Shown: piece by piece, positions 44,483-52,937 of the stretch
Numbering within the stretch: position 1 is the first letter of the stretch
Layout: the number at the start of each line of letters is the position of its first letter
Origin: Arthrobacter crystallopoietes
GTDB taxonomy: Bacteria > Actinomycetota > Actinomycetes > Actinomycetales > Micrococcaceae
DNA: 64,000 bases
Assembly (NCBI RefSeq): GCF_017603825.1
Contig: NZ_CP072014.1
Location: 620,001 to 684,000 of the forward strand
Direction of reading: 5' to 3'
The notes under the pieces: generated by a model
Seen by the model: only the letters and a program-made list of their open reading frames with translations
The model's database searches: none
What the model was told of the DNA's origin: nothing
Program-made: the position numbers and the translations under genes

Positions 44483-44520
44483 GAAAGCCCCGCGCAGTTG
44501 GGGGGAAACGCGGGGCTTTC
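44483..44520 (-). terminator. Terminator hairpin after rpf
   Basis: A perfect 12-bp stem (44483-44494 with 44509-44520) with a 14-base loop, 48 bases past the rpf stop; the minus-strand 3' arm ends in CTTTC. The stem core is GCCCCGCG. Confidence 0.8.
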
Positions 44521-44567
44521 TTGGGTAACTGCGCGGCAAAACGCAGTTGAATTAGGTCAGCTGGGCC

Positions 44568-45290
44568 TTAGTTGGCCGGCAGCTGCAGAACCTGGTCAAC
44601 GAAGATCAGGTTCGGGTTGCTGACGGTGTCAGCGTTGGCTGCGTGCAGTGCCTGCCAGCCACCCTCGATGCCAAGCTCGGTGGCAATGGTGTTGAGGGTA
44701 TCGCCAGCCTGCACGGCGTAGGTCTCGCCGCTGACGGCAACCTGGGCCTGGACCGGAGCCTGCGCGGCCGGTGCCTGGGCAACCGGGGCCTGCTGGACAG
44801 GTGCCTGCTCGACGGGGGCTTCCTGGACCGGAGCCTCAACCGGGGCCTGTGCCGCGGCGTATTCGGCAGGTGCTTCCTGGACCGGTGCCTCGGCAGGTGC
44901 GGGAGCCGGTGCTCCGCCGCCGCCGTTCAGGCCCAGCTTGGCCGAGCATGCGGGCCATGCGCCCCAGCCCTGGGTTGCCTGGACCTTCTCGGCTACAGCA
45001 ATCTGCTCAGCCTTGCTTGCATTCTGCGGGCTTCCGCTGCCGCCGAATGCTGCCCAAGTGCTGGGGGTGAACTGCAGTCCACCCGAGAAGCCGTTGCCGG
45101 TGTTGATGCTCCAGTCGCCGCCGCTTTCGCATTCGGCCAGGGCGTCCCATGTGGCGGTGTCGGCAGCGTTGGCCGGGGTTCCGACCATGGCTACACCGGC
45201 ACCGGTGAGGGCTACTGCCGCAAGGCCTCCGCGCAGGGCACGGCTGAAGTTCTTGTTCTTATTTGAGTTCACGATGCTCCGCAGGGCCAC
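44568..45290 (-). CDS. rpf: Resuscitation-promoting factor with LysM domain
   Basis: A 240-residue secreted cell-wall lytic protein. After a basic start and hydrophobic core (signal peptide, cleavage likely near PANAAD), residues ~42-120 are the Rpf lysozyme-like domain: TWDALAECESGGDWSINTGNG with the catalytic Glu, GGLQFTPSTWAAFGG and WGAWPACSAKLG. A Pro/Ala/Glu/Gln-rich linker of repeated E-A-P-V-Q-style units follows (~125-185), and a C-terminal LysM (TYAVQAGDTLNTIATELG) binds peptidoglycan. GTG 45290 or GTG 45269 may start it. The leader has riboswitch-like structure. Confidence 0.93.
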   Translation of the reverse strand: MALRSIVNSNKNKNFSRALRGGLAAVALTGAGVAMVGTPANAADTATWDALAECESGGDWSINTGNGFSGGLQFTPSTWAAFGGSGSPQNASKAEQIAVAEKVQATQGWGAWPACSAKLGLNGGGGAPAPAPAEAPVQEAPAEYAAAQAPVEAPVQEAPVEQAPVQQAPVAQAPAAQAPVQAQVAVSGETYAVQAGDTLNTIATELGIEGGWQALHAANADTVSNPNLIFVDQVLQLPAN

Positions 45291-45339
45291 CTTCGCTCCA
45301 TCCGTCCCCGGACTTCACTGCGCCGCCGTCAACCACTCG

Positions 45340-45500
45340 TTTGGATCGAGGTCATTTTCGACGTCTGCCATGTTGACGGCATTCGGTGTTGGGCAGCGCC
45401 GAGCATATTCGGTTTTCAGTAAGTCTGCCGGTTGGGATCCGGCTCCCCCGAACGGGGGTCATCCCCGCACAAGCCGCCACGTTACCGGACTGTTATCAAC
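45340..45500 (-). ncRNA. Candidate c-di-AMP (ydaO-type) riboswitch upstream of rpf
   Basis: The minus-strand leader of rpf contains, in order, CGGGGGAGCCGGATCC (45438-45453), an ACCGAATGCCGTCAACATGGC segment (45366-45386) and GACGTCGAAAATGACC. These resemble the GGGGGAACC, ACCCGAAUCCGUCAGCU and GCGUCGAAAGG blocks of the ydaO/yuaA motif, which often precedes rpf genes in actinobacteria. Stems cannot be fully verified by eye. The rest of 45291-45938 should also hold the cysE promoter; nothing else coding is seen there. Confidence 0.4.
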
Positions 45501-45938
45501 GATGCAAAATCGTGATGAATCGTTCCGCGTGTCGCGCCGCGTGTCGTGCGTCTGCCAACTCGCTGTTTTACTCGCTGCGCCGGGGTTAGCAGGAGGGCTG
45601 TTCCGACCGGGTCACGGCGAGGGTACTTTCGCCCGGTTTCCAATGTAGCTAAAAACGCTTGATGTACCGTCTCACCTGCGCAAATACCCCAACGCTCGAT
45701 GTCGGCCCCGCCCCGAAATTATCGACGGCGGCAGTGCGCCCGGGACAACAAAAATACGAACGAATTCTGCTCGTCGAGGCGGCCCGGAACCCTCTCTGAA
45801 AAAAATTTTGCGGCCCGGTGGCGTAGAGCCCGGCAAACACCCCGAACACTTACTGCGGAAAACTGCAGGTGCGCCGGGAATACACTGGCTCGGGCCCGGG
45901 TTGCCGCGAAGGGAACCATAACCGCTACAAGGAGTTGA

Positions 45939-46532
45939 TTGACCGTGGCCAGGAATAGCCTGCTGGCACTGCTGCGCGAGGACCTCAAGGCCGCGCGCGC
46001 CCAGGACCCGGCCGCGAACTCGGATCTGGAAGTCGGCTTCGCCTACTCCGGGGTGCACGCCGTCTGGGCCCATCGCATTGCCCACGCCATGTGGAACCGG
46101 CCGCACCTGCGCACCGGTGCGCGGCTGCTGTCCCAGTTCGCCCGGTTCCTCACCGGGATCGAAATCCATCCCGCGGCCACCTTGGGCCGCCGCGTGTTCA
46201 TCGACCACGGCACCAAGATTGTCATTGGCGAAACCTCCGTGATCGGCGACGACGTAATGATGTACCAAGGTGTCACCCTGGGAGGCCGGGCGTTGGATAA
46301 GACCAAGCGGCATCCGACCGTCGGCAACCGCGTGATGCTGGGCTCCGGTTGCCGGATTCTGGGCCCCGTGAGCATTGGCGACGATTCAGCGATCGGCGCC
46401 AACGCCGTCGTCGTAACGGATATCCCCGCCAACTCCGTAGCCATCGGCGTGCCTGCTCAGTGGCGGCATAAAGACGGCAATTATCCGCTGGATCCGCGTC
46501 TGGACCTGATCGACCCGGCGTTCCTGCTCTGA
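45939..46532 (+). CDS. cysE: Serine O-acetyltransferase
   Basis: A 197-residue left-handed beta-helix acyltransferase that makes O-acetylserine for cysteine synthesis. The N-terminal helical part reads LREDLKAARAQDPAANS and HAVWAHRIAHAMW; hexapeptide repeats follow, with FIDHGTKIVIGETSVIGDD (catalytic His-Asp region) and GVTLGGRALDKTKRHPTVGN, ending with IGVPAQ. Starts: TTG 45939 (4 bases after AAGGAG) or GTG 45945 (10 bases after it). No cysK follows; a terminator separates it from the next gene. The short N-terminus is typical of the actinobacterial/EpsC-like form. Confidence 0.93.
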   Translation: MTVARNSLLALLREDLKAARAQDPAANSDLEVGFAYSGVHAVWAHRIAHAMWNRPHLRTGARLLSQFARFLTGIEIHPAATLGRRVFIDHGTKIVIGETSVIGDDVMMYQGVTLGGRALDKTKRHPTVGNRVMLGSGCRILGPVSIGDDSAIGANAVVVTDIPANSVAIGVPAQWRHKDGNYPLDPRLDLIDPAFLL

Positions 46533-46540
46533 TAAAAGAC

Positions 46541-46587
46541 CGGCAGCCGGGCAGCAGCGCCACTTGGACACTGCCACCCGGCTGCCG
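46541..46587. terminator. Bidirectional terminator between cysE and the surface-protein gene
   Basis: Stem CGGCAGCCGGGCAG (46541-46554) pairs with CTGCCACCCGGCTGCCG (46571-46587), with a bulged A and a 16-base loop, 9 bases after the cysE stop and 27 bases from the stop of the convergent gene. A short TAAAAGA precedes the stem. Confidence 0.75.
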
Positions 46588-46613
46588 TGAGGCCCTGGCT
46601 GCTAGCTCAAGCC

Positions 46614-47159
46614 TTAGCTCTGGCGGCGCTTGACCATAAAGGCGCCTGCTGCCCCCGCCGTGACCAGCAGGCCAAGTCCTGCTGCGCCCCATGCTGCCGG
46701 GGAAACCGACGTGGTGGCCGCGGAACGGTCTGCCTTCAGTTCCTTGGGCTCTTTGTCCTCCTTGGGTCCGGTCTGCCCATTGGCCGGCGGTCCGGTGACG
46801 ACAACCGAAGCCGTGCCGACTTCGCCGCTTTCATCGCCCTCCACGGAGATCCAGTGGCGGCCCGGCTTGTCGATCGAAATCTCGTCCGAGAACTCGCCCG
46901 AGGCATTGGCCGAGGTGGTCTTCGTGAATCCGCGGAAGTTTTTGGTGGACTGGTTCTGGGCCACGGTGATGGTGGCCTCTTCGTTGGCCTCGAGACCTGC
47001 ACCGGAAACGGTGAATTCCTCGCCGGCCTGGACGCTGCCGGCCGATACGACAACGGATAGTTCCGGGGCGGGGTACTGGGCATCGGAGGCGTAGGCCGCG
47101 GTGCCGGCTGACAGGGTAAGCGCAGCGGACAGGGCCACTGCTGAGACTATCTTCTTCAT
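46614..47159 (-). CDS. Secreted, membrane-anchored Ig-like surface protein
   Basis: A 181-residue precursor. Signal peptide at the N-terminus (MKKIVSAVALSAALTLSAG, cleavage likely after AAYA). Residues ~30-120 have a beta-sandwich pattern (VVVSAGSVQAGEEFTVSGAG, then ATITVAQNQ and WISVEGDESGEVGTASVVV) like bacterial Ig or NEAT-less surface domains. A charged, Pro/Lys-rich stalk leads to a C-terminal membrane helix followed by KRRQS, as in cell-wall anchored proteins, but no clear LPXTG is present. Start ATG 47159 fits the signal peptide. Partner and function unknown. Confidence 0.7.
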   Translation of the reverse strand: MKKIVSAVALSAALTLSAGTAAYASDAQYPAPELSVVVSAGSVQAGEEFTVSGAGLEANEEATITVAQNQSTKNFRGFTKTTSANASGEFSDEISIDKPGRHWISVEGDESGEVGTASVVVTGPPANGQTGPKEDKEPKELKADRSAATTSVSPAAWGAAGLGLLVTAGAAGAFMVKRRQS

Positions 47160-47524
47160 ATTTGATGCTCGATTCGTGTTGGGGAGAGTGCGAATCACTG
47201 ACAAGGCCTGCGGACAGGCCAAAGGGCGCTGCTAACTGCGGCGCCCCCGGAAAGCGACTTTATCGTTTCACCACGCGAAAGCAACCTTTTACTACCTCAC
47301 CAGTGGACATATCATCCAAAGTTAACCTCGGCCAGCTGCTCCAAATTGAAGCTGTTTCGGCATCGGCCGCTGTCGCTGTCGTTGGTTCCGGGGCACTTCA
47401 AATGCCCCGATGCGACGTATTCAGCCCAAGCCGGCAGCCCCGTGGTGCGGCCCAAACCTGCCCGGCTACGCTAAGGCAGAAATGCATAGATGGACTGCTG
47501 CTGAAAGGGCGGTGAGCGAAGCAG
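47160..47524. other. Intergenic region between surface protein and GNAT genes
   Basis: A 365-bp divergent intergenic stretch. It contains an AT-richer zone at 47255-47320 suited to promoters and a 7-bp hairpin CGGGGCA/TGCCCCG (47389-47409) of unknown meaning. No supported gene. Confidence 0.5.
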
Positions 47525-48022
47525 ATGCTGCTGAGAGCAGCCACTCCGGAAGATCTGCGAGCCTTCCTGCGCGGGGGACCTGACTCCCTGGCTGCCGGGT
47601 TGGGAGTCAGCATTCCGGCCGGGTGGCCCGAATACCCTTGGGTAATTGAGTTCACGCTCGAAGTACTCCTAAAACAGCCCGACCGGGCCGAGTGGCGGAT
47701 GTACTACTTTCTGGATCCTGAGCTGGGCTCCCTGATTGGATCCGGCGGCTACAAGGGCCCGCCCAAGGACGGGACAGTCGAAATCGGCTACGAGATCGCT
47801 CCCGGCTTCCGCGGGCAGGGATATGCCACCGCTGCTGTCCGTCAGCTCGTCGAGCGCGCCTTCAACACCGTGGAAGTGGCGGTGGTCGAAGCCCGCACGC
47901 TTCCACGCGCCAACGATTCCGGGGCTGTCCTCACGAAAGCCGGATTCGCATGCCAAGGCATCGTGCCGGACGATCAGACAGGGCAGGCGTGGCTCTGGTG
48001 GAAAGCCCGCGCGGGAGCATGA
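47525..48022 (+). CDS. GNAT-family N-acetyltransferase (RimJ/RimL-like)
   Basis: A 165-residue acetyltransferase. The acetyl-CoA loop is IAPGFRGQGYATAAVRQLVE (R/Q-x-x-G-x-G/A pattern), preceded by the IGSGGYKGPPKDGTVEIGYE strand pair and followed by VEARTLPRANDSGAVLTKAG, as in RimJ/RimL-type enzymes that modify protein N-termini or small amines. The start ATG 47525 has a weak upstream site (GGCGGTGAG). Substrate unknown. It is a single gene. Confidence 0.8.
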   Translation: MLLRAATPEDLRAFLRGGPDSLAAGLGVSIPAGWPEYPWVIEFTLEVLLKQPDRAEWRMYYFLDPELGSLIGSGGYKGPPKDGTVEIGYEIAPGFRGQGYATAAVRQLVERAFNTVEVAVVEARTLPRANDSGAVLTKAGFACQGIVPDDQTGQAWLWWKARAGA

Positions 48023-48341
48023 TTCCGCGGACGCGTCCGGCCAGCAGCCTCTCCATGAAGAGCACCGTCAGCAGATGTCCCGCCAGCGTTTCATAGCGCC
48101 CCCTCCGTGAGGTCAATGAACTGGACCAACGCGAAATTCATTAAGGTGCCGCCATCCATCATCAGACACTATCGAAAGGTCAGCGGCGAGTCGGGGGCCC
48201 TGACCGGGGCGGCCAGCGATAACAGGTCCTGACAGCCCTTGTGCCCACGGCAGTACAGGGCCACACTGCTCGCAAAGAGTTTTCCGAACGGGGCACCGGA
48301 AACGACGCATCGGCCACAGTATTTAGAAGGAGGTGGCCGCC
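48023..48341. other. Intergenic region
   Basis: A 319-bp stretch between the GNAT gene and the DUF4389 gene. Short frames on the minus strand lack ribosome sites and recognisable sequence. The end (48325-48333, AGAAGGAGG) is the ribosome site of the next gene. Confidence 0.45.
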
Positions 48342-49835
48342 ATGAAGCCCGGTCACGTGGTGTTACTGGTCCTCGGGATCCTGCTGTCCTTGGCCGGCCT
48401 GGCGCTGGTTTCAACGGCGGCTTTCACAGGACTGGTCCAAGCTGCCCAGGACGACGACGGCTACCTCACCTCCCAGCCGGTCCGGCTGGATGCCGACTCC
48501 TACGCCCTGACCAGCCAGCCGTTGGACGTGGTCATCGACGAGGAGCTGCCGCCCGGCGTGCATCTGGGCGACGCGTTCGGCTTCCGGCTCGAGGCGCGGG
48601 CCGCCCAGCCCGGACAGGACGTCTTCATCGGAATTGCCTCGGTGGATGCCGTCGATAATTATCTGGCCGGCGTGCCCCACTCCCAGCTCGCGGACGTCGA
48701 GTTCCGCCCCTTCGACGCGGACTACCGGGAGCTGCCGGGGACCTCCGCGCCGCAGCCTCCCGCCGAGCAGGACTTTTGGGCGGTCTCCGCATCCGGTCCG
48801 GGCGAGCAGCGGATCAGCTGGGACCTGCAGTCCGGCAGCTGGAGCGTGGTGGTCATGAACGCGGATGCCAGCCAGCCCGTCTCGGTGGACGTGCAGGCCG
48901 GCGTCAGGCCGGGCTTCCTGGGCCCGCTCACGATGGGCCTGCTCATCACAGGACTCGTGCTGCTGATCATCGGCTTGCCCCTGCTGATCCTCGGCGCAGC
49001 GGGAATCGGGCGGGCCTTGGCGTCGCGGCCCTCTGCGTTGTCCGGCGACAACCCGGTGGACCGGCGCGCGGCAGGTGACCACACGCCGTCGCACTCAGCT
49101 TCTCCGGCGACTGGACGGCCGGTTTATCCCGCCGCGCTGTTCGGCGCACTGGACCCGGGCCTCTCGCGCTGGCTGTGGCTGGTGAAGTGGCTGCTGGCCA
49201 TTCCGCACTATTTCCTGCTCTTTTTCCTGTGGTTCGCGTTTGTGGTCACCACCATCGCCGCCGGTTTCGCCATCCTTTTCACCGGCCGCTATCCGCGGCC
49301 TCTGTTCCACTTCAATGTGGGCGTGGCGCGCTGGAACTGGCGCGTGGCCTTCTACGCCTACTCCGCGCTGGGCACCGACCGCTACCCTCCGTTCACCCTG
49401 GCTCCGGCCAGCTACCCGGCGGACTTCGACGTCGCCTATCCCGAACACCTGACCAACGGCCTCGTGCTGGTCAAGTGGTGGCTGCTGGCTATTCCGCACC
49501 TGCTGATCGTGTCCGCGTTCTCGAATGCGGCGATCTGGTGGGGTGCGGGCGGGAACTGGGACGGCAATTACGCCGGCGCAGCAGGCCCCTCCCTGCTGGG
49601 CCTGCTAGTCCTGATCGCCGGAATCATCCTGCTCTTCACCGGCAGGTACCGCCGCTCGCTGTTTGACCTGATCATCGGGATCAACCGGTGGATTTACCGC
49701 GTCCTCACCTACACGGCGCTGATGCGCGACGAGTATCCGCCGTTCCGGCTTGACCAGGGCCCGTCCGAGCCATCGCTGGAAACCGGTGACGCCGCCGCGC
49801 AGCCAGGTCCCCACCAACGCGAGCCTCTTGGCTGA
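48342..49835 (+). CDS. Membrane protein with two DUF4389 repeats
   Basis: A 497-residue protein. A membrane segment at ~5-30 is followed by an extracytoplasmic region (~35-190) rich in Asp and Tyr, another membrane pair (~195-225), then two DUF4389 units. Each begins L-W-L-V-K-W-L-L-A-I-P-H or similar, and contains FTGRYPRPLFHFNVGVARW or FTGRYRRSLFDLIIGINRW and a YPPF motif. ATG 48342 is chosen because GGAGG lies 8 bases upstream; GTG 48333 overlaps that site. Function of the family is not established. Single gene. Confidence 0.82.
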   Translation: MKPGHVVLLVLGILLSLAGLALVSTAAFTGLVQAAQDDDGYLTSQPVRLDADSYALTSQPLDVVIDEELPPGVHLGDAFGFRLEARAAQPGQDVFIGIASVDAVDNYLAGVPHSQLADVEFRPFDADYRELPGTSAPQPPAEQDFWAVSASGPGEQRISWDLQSGSWSVVVMNADASQPVSVDVQAGVRPGFLGPLTMGLLITGLVLLIIGLPLLILGAAGIGRALASRPSALSGDNPVDRRAAGDHTPSHSASPATGRPVYPAALFGALDPGLSRWLWLVKWLLAIPHYFLLFFLWFAFVVTTIAAGFAILFTGRYPRPLFHFNVGVARWNWRVAFYAYSALGTDRYPPFTLAPASYPADFDVAYPEHLTNGLVLVKWWLLAIPHLLIVSAFSNAAIWWGAGGNWDGNYAGAAGPSLLGLLVLIAGIILLFTGRYRRSLFDLIIGINRWIYRVLTYTALMRDEYPPFRLDQGPSEPSLETGDAAAQPGPHQREPLG

Positions 49836-49927
49836 GGGTGAAATCCTTCATCTGCGCCGTTCCGCCGTGATGCTGTGGGTACTATTAGGGCAGATTTCCT
49901 CGAACGGCCTATGGAAGGGGTGCTCCC

Positions 49928-50602
49928 GTGCTCAGAGTCATCAGCTACAACCTCCGAAAGCACCGTGCCAGCCGTGAACTGCTGAAACTGACCCAGGACT
50001 TCGACGTCAATGTCCTCTGCCTCCAGGAATGCGACACCACGGACCTGCCGCCCACGCTGGGGCCGCTGCATTTGGCCGACTCCACCAAGGGCAACCGGCT
50101 GGGCCTGGCGATGTACTACCACAAGGACCGCTTCACCGCCCTGGACACCAATACTTTCGCGCTGAAGAAGTCCCTGCATGACTATGTCCTCTCACCCGCC
50201 CACGAGCGGCTGCTCGGAGTGAAGCTGGTTGACAACGAGACGCAGCATGAACTCGTGGTCGGCTCCTTCCATGCCGCTCCGCTGACCGCGACGAATTCGC
50301 TCCGGCGCCACCAGATCAAGGCCGGCCACGCAGAACTGCTCACCATGGGCGGCGAAGGCATGACGCTGATGGTGGGCGACTTCAACTACCCCTTCTTCAC
50401 CAAGAACCTCATCTCACACCTCAAGGAAACCGGCTACGAGCTCACGCTCAGCAACCGCCGGACCTACACGCGCTACAAGGTCTTCCAAGGCCACTTCGAT
50501 TTCGCCACCTCGCTCGGGCTGAATATCGAGAGTGTCGAAACTCTCCCCCGCGGGGAGTCGGACCACCTGCCCATCCTCGTCTCGGCCGAATACCTGAACT
50601 AG
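49928..50602 (+). CDS. Endonuclease/exonuclease/phosphatase family hydrolase
   Basis: A 224-residue metal-dependent phosphoesterase of the EEP fold: VISYNLRKHR at the start (Asn metal site), VLCLQECDTTDL with the metal Glu, VGSFHAAPLTATNS, MVGDFNYPFF with the Asp-x-Asn pair, and ESDHLPILV with the catalytic Asp-His. Substrates in the family range from nucleic acids to phospholipids; none can be picked. GTG 49928 has GGAAGGGG upstream. No signal peptide, so cytoplasmic. Confidence 0.88.
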   Translation: MLRVISYNLRKHRASRELLKLTQDFDVNVLCLQECDTTDLPPTLGPLHLADSTKGNRLGLAMYYHKDRFTALDTNTFALKKSLHDYVLSPAHERLLGVKLVDNETQHELVVGSFHAAPLTATNSLRRHQIKAGHAELLTMGGEGMTLMVGDFNYPFFTKNLISHLKETGYELTLSNRRTYTRYKVFQGHFDFATSLGLNIESVETLPRGESDHLPILVSAEYLN

Positions 50603-50666
50603 CTGCGCCTACTGCCCGCCCGCCCGCGGCCACCTCCGACCACGGTCACGAAGTGAAGGAGAACTG

Positions 50667-52925
50667 ATGGCTGACCCATACGACTCCCAAAAGGCCGGCA
50701 ACGAGGCTCCCCAGCCGATGGTGGAGCGCAGCAAATTTGGAGTGAGCGAGAGGCGCAGGCCGAATGACGCCGAGGAAAGCCGTCCGCCAATTTCCAGCAG
50801 TGAGCTGCTGAGCAAGGGACCCACCGAGCTCGCCGAACACCGTGGCCCGCGGATCAACTGGCGTGTTTTGATCATCGCTGCCGTGATCGTCATTGCTTTC
50901 TCCATCTGGGCGATGGTCACGCCCGCGCATGCATCGGACACCATGCTTTCCGTCGTCACCTGGATTGCCGTGAACCTGGGCTGGTTCTACGTCCTCACCA
51001 TCACCTTGGTTGTCTTGTTCGTCCTGTGGGTGGCACTCTCCAAGGAGGGCAGCGTCCGGCTCGGACCTGACCACTCCCGACCCAAATACAACCTCTTCAC
51101 ATGGGTCGCGATGCTCTTCGCTGCGGGCGTCGGAATCGACATGCTTTTTTACTCGGTCACCGGGCCGATCTCGCAGTATGTCGCTCCCCCATCCGCCACA
51201 CCGGAATCTGCCGAAGCCGCGCAGGACGCAGTTGTCTGGACCATGTTCCACTACGGCATAGCGGGCTGGTCCATGTATGCACTCCTCGGCATGGCCATGG
51301 GTTACTTCGCCTACCGCTGGGGGATGCCGCTCTCCATCAGGGCGGCCCTCTACCCGCTGCTGGGCAAACGGGTTCGCGGGGCTACCGGCGATGTCATCGA
51401 CATCTTTGCCTTGGTCGGAACCGTATTCGGCGTGGCAACCTCGATGGGCATCGGCGTCGTTCTGCTCAACGTCGGTTTCGCCTGGCTGTTCGGCCTGCAG
51501 GAAGGGCTGGCGCTGCAGATCGCCCTCGTGCTCGTCGCCGTGGTTATGACCATCGCCGCGTGCACCTCCGGCGTGGACAAAGGCATCCGGCTGATCTCCG
51601 AGCTCAACCTTTGGGCTGCGGGGGCAATGATGCTCTACATTCTGGTCACGGGCCACACCTCTTTTCTGCTCAACGCGATGGTTGAGAACATCGGACGCTT
51701 CGTCTTCACGCTGCCCGAGCGCACGGTGCAGACCTTTGCCTATGAGGACGGCGGAGCACAATGGATGGGCGGCTGGACCCTGTTCTTCTGGGCATTCTGG
51801 ATGGCCTGGGGGCCATTTGTGGGGCTCTTTCTGGCGCGGATCTCACGCGGAAGGACGTTGCGGGAGTTCGTCATCGCCGCCATCACAGCACCGGTGCTCT
51901 GCGATTTTTTCATCGTCTCGATCTTCGGCAACAGTGCCCTCCGCGAGGTCCTCAACGGGAACACGGAGTTTGCACAGCTGGCGATGGACAGTCCCGAGCA
52001 CGGCTGGTACGCACTGCTCGAGATGTTCCCGGGAGCTCCCTTCCTGATCGGACTGGCCACGCTATCCGGGCTGCTGTTCTACCTCACCAGTGCCAATTCA
52101 GGTGCCATGGTGATGTCCAACTTCTCCTCCTCGATTCCCGATCCCGCAGTGGATGGCGCGAAGTGGTTACGCATTTTTTGGGCTTTGGTCACCGCAATCC
52201 TCACGGTGGCCATGCTTGTAGCCGGGGGCGTGACCACGATGGAGTACGCGACGCTCATTTTCGCCCTTCCGGTGACCATCATTGCTTACCTGGTCATGGC
52301 GTCCTTCTCGAAAGTGCTCAGGATGGAGCAGGCCGAACGTGAAGGCCAGGTAATGCGCCGGCGCTCGGTTGCCGCCCACGGCGGTCAGACCCCGGAGAAG
52401 ACCTGGCGCCAACGCCTTGCGCGTCTGCGCTCCTACCCCTCGAAGAAGTCCGTGGCGCAGTTCGTCGAGCGCACTGTGCACCCGGCGCTGGAAGACGTGG
52501 CCAGGGAATTCAACGAGCTGGGCTACGATGCCATGCTCACCACCGCCCCCAATGGGGAAACTGGCATCGAGGAGAACACCCTCGTGGTCAACATGGAAGA
52601 CCACCGCAATTTCCACTATCAGGTGGCGGCGGTCGAGGCCCCCGTGCCCACCTTCGGCGGCCGCAGCATGGCCAGGGAAAGCGACGTGTACTTCAGGCTT
52701 GAGGTGTTCACCCAGACAGGCACGGAGGGCTACGACCTCATGGGGCTGACCCAACAACAGGTCATCAACGATGTCCTCGACCGTTATGAGGCGCACCTGT
52801 CGTTCCTGCAATACTCCAACGAGCGTGCCTATGCCTCAGTCATCACGCCCCCTGTGCCACCATCAACGGACGCGATACCTCATGTGCCCACAAGAGCCGA
52901 CGACGTAGAGCGGGTCGACGAATGA
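50667..52925 (+). CDS. BCCT-family betaine/choline/carnitine transporter
   Basis: A 752-residue transporter with 12 membrane segments from ~65 to ~545. It has the BCCT aromatic substrate-site segment GWTLFFWAFWMAWGPFVGLFLARISRGRT (named here by its W-A-x-x-x-A-W-G-P-F-V-G core) and an earlier GVGIDMLFYSVTGP region. The N-terminal ~60 residues are hydrophilic and the C-terminal ~200 cytoplasmic, as in osmoregulated BetT-type carriers; the GIDMLFY variant replaces the GIG-type Na-site motif, suggesting proton coupling. Probable role: compatible-solute or choline uptake. GAAGGAG precedes ATG 50667. Confidence 0.9.
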   Translation: MADPYDSQKAGNEAPQPMVERSKFGVSERRRPNDAEESRPPISSSELLSKGPTELAEHRGPRINWRVLIIAAVIVIAFSIWAMVTPAHASDTMLSVVTWIAVNLGWFYVLTITLVVLFVLWVALSKEGSVRLGPDHSRPKYNLFTWVAMLFAAGVGIDMLFYSVTGPISQYVAPPSATPESAEAAQDAVVWTMFHYGIAGWSMYALLGMAMGYFAYRWGMPLSIRAALYPLLGKRVRGATGDVIDIFALVGTVFGVATSMGIGVVLLNVGFAWLFGLQEGLALQIALVLVAVVMTIAACTSGVDKGIRLISELNLWAAGAMMLYILVTGHTSFLLNAMVENIGRFVFTLPERTVQTFAYEDGGAQWMGGWTLFFWAFWMAWGPFVGLFLARISRGRTLREFVIAAITAPVLCDFFIVSIFGNSALREVLNGNTEFAQLAMDSPEHGWYALLEMFPGAPFLIGLATLSGLLFYLTSANSGAMVMSNFSSSIPDPAVDGAKWLRIFWALVTAILTVAMLVAGGVTTMEYATLIFALPVTIIAYLVMASFSKVLRMEQAEREGQVMRRRSVAAHGGQTPEKTWRQRLARLRSYPSKKSVAQFVERTVHPALEDVAREFNELGYDAMLTTAPNGETGIEENTLVVNMEDHRNFHYQVAAVEAPVPTFGGRSMARESDVYFRLEVFTQTGTEGYDLMGLTQQQVINDVLDRYEAHLSFLQYSNERAYASVITPPVPPSTDAIPHVPTRADDVERVDE

Positions 52926-52937
52926 TCTTGCCAACGG

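Noticed and set aside
44690-44920. Apparent DNA tandem repeats
   Set aside because: They encode the Pro/Ala/Gln linker of Rpf; the variation is at codon level and is not a CRISPR or satellite.
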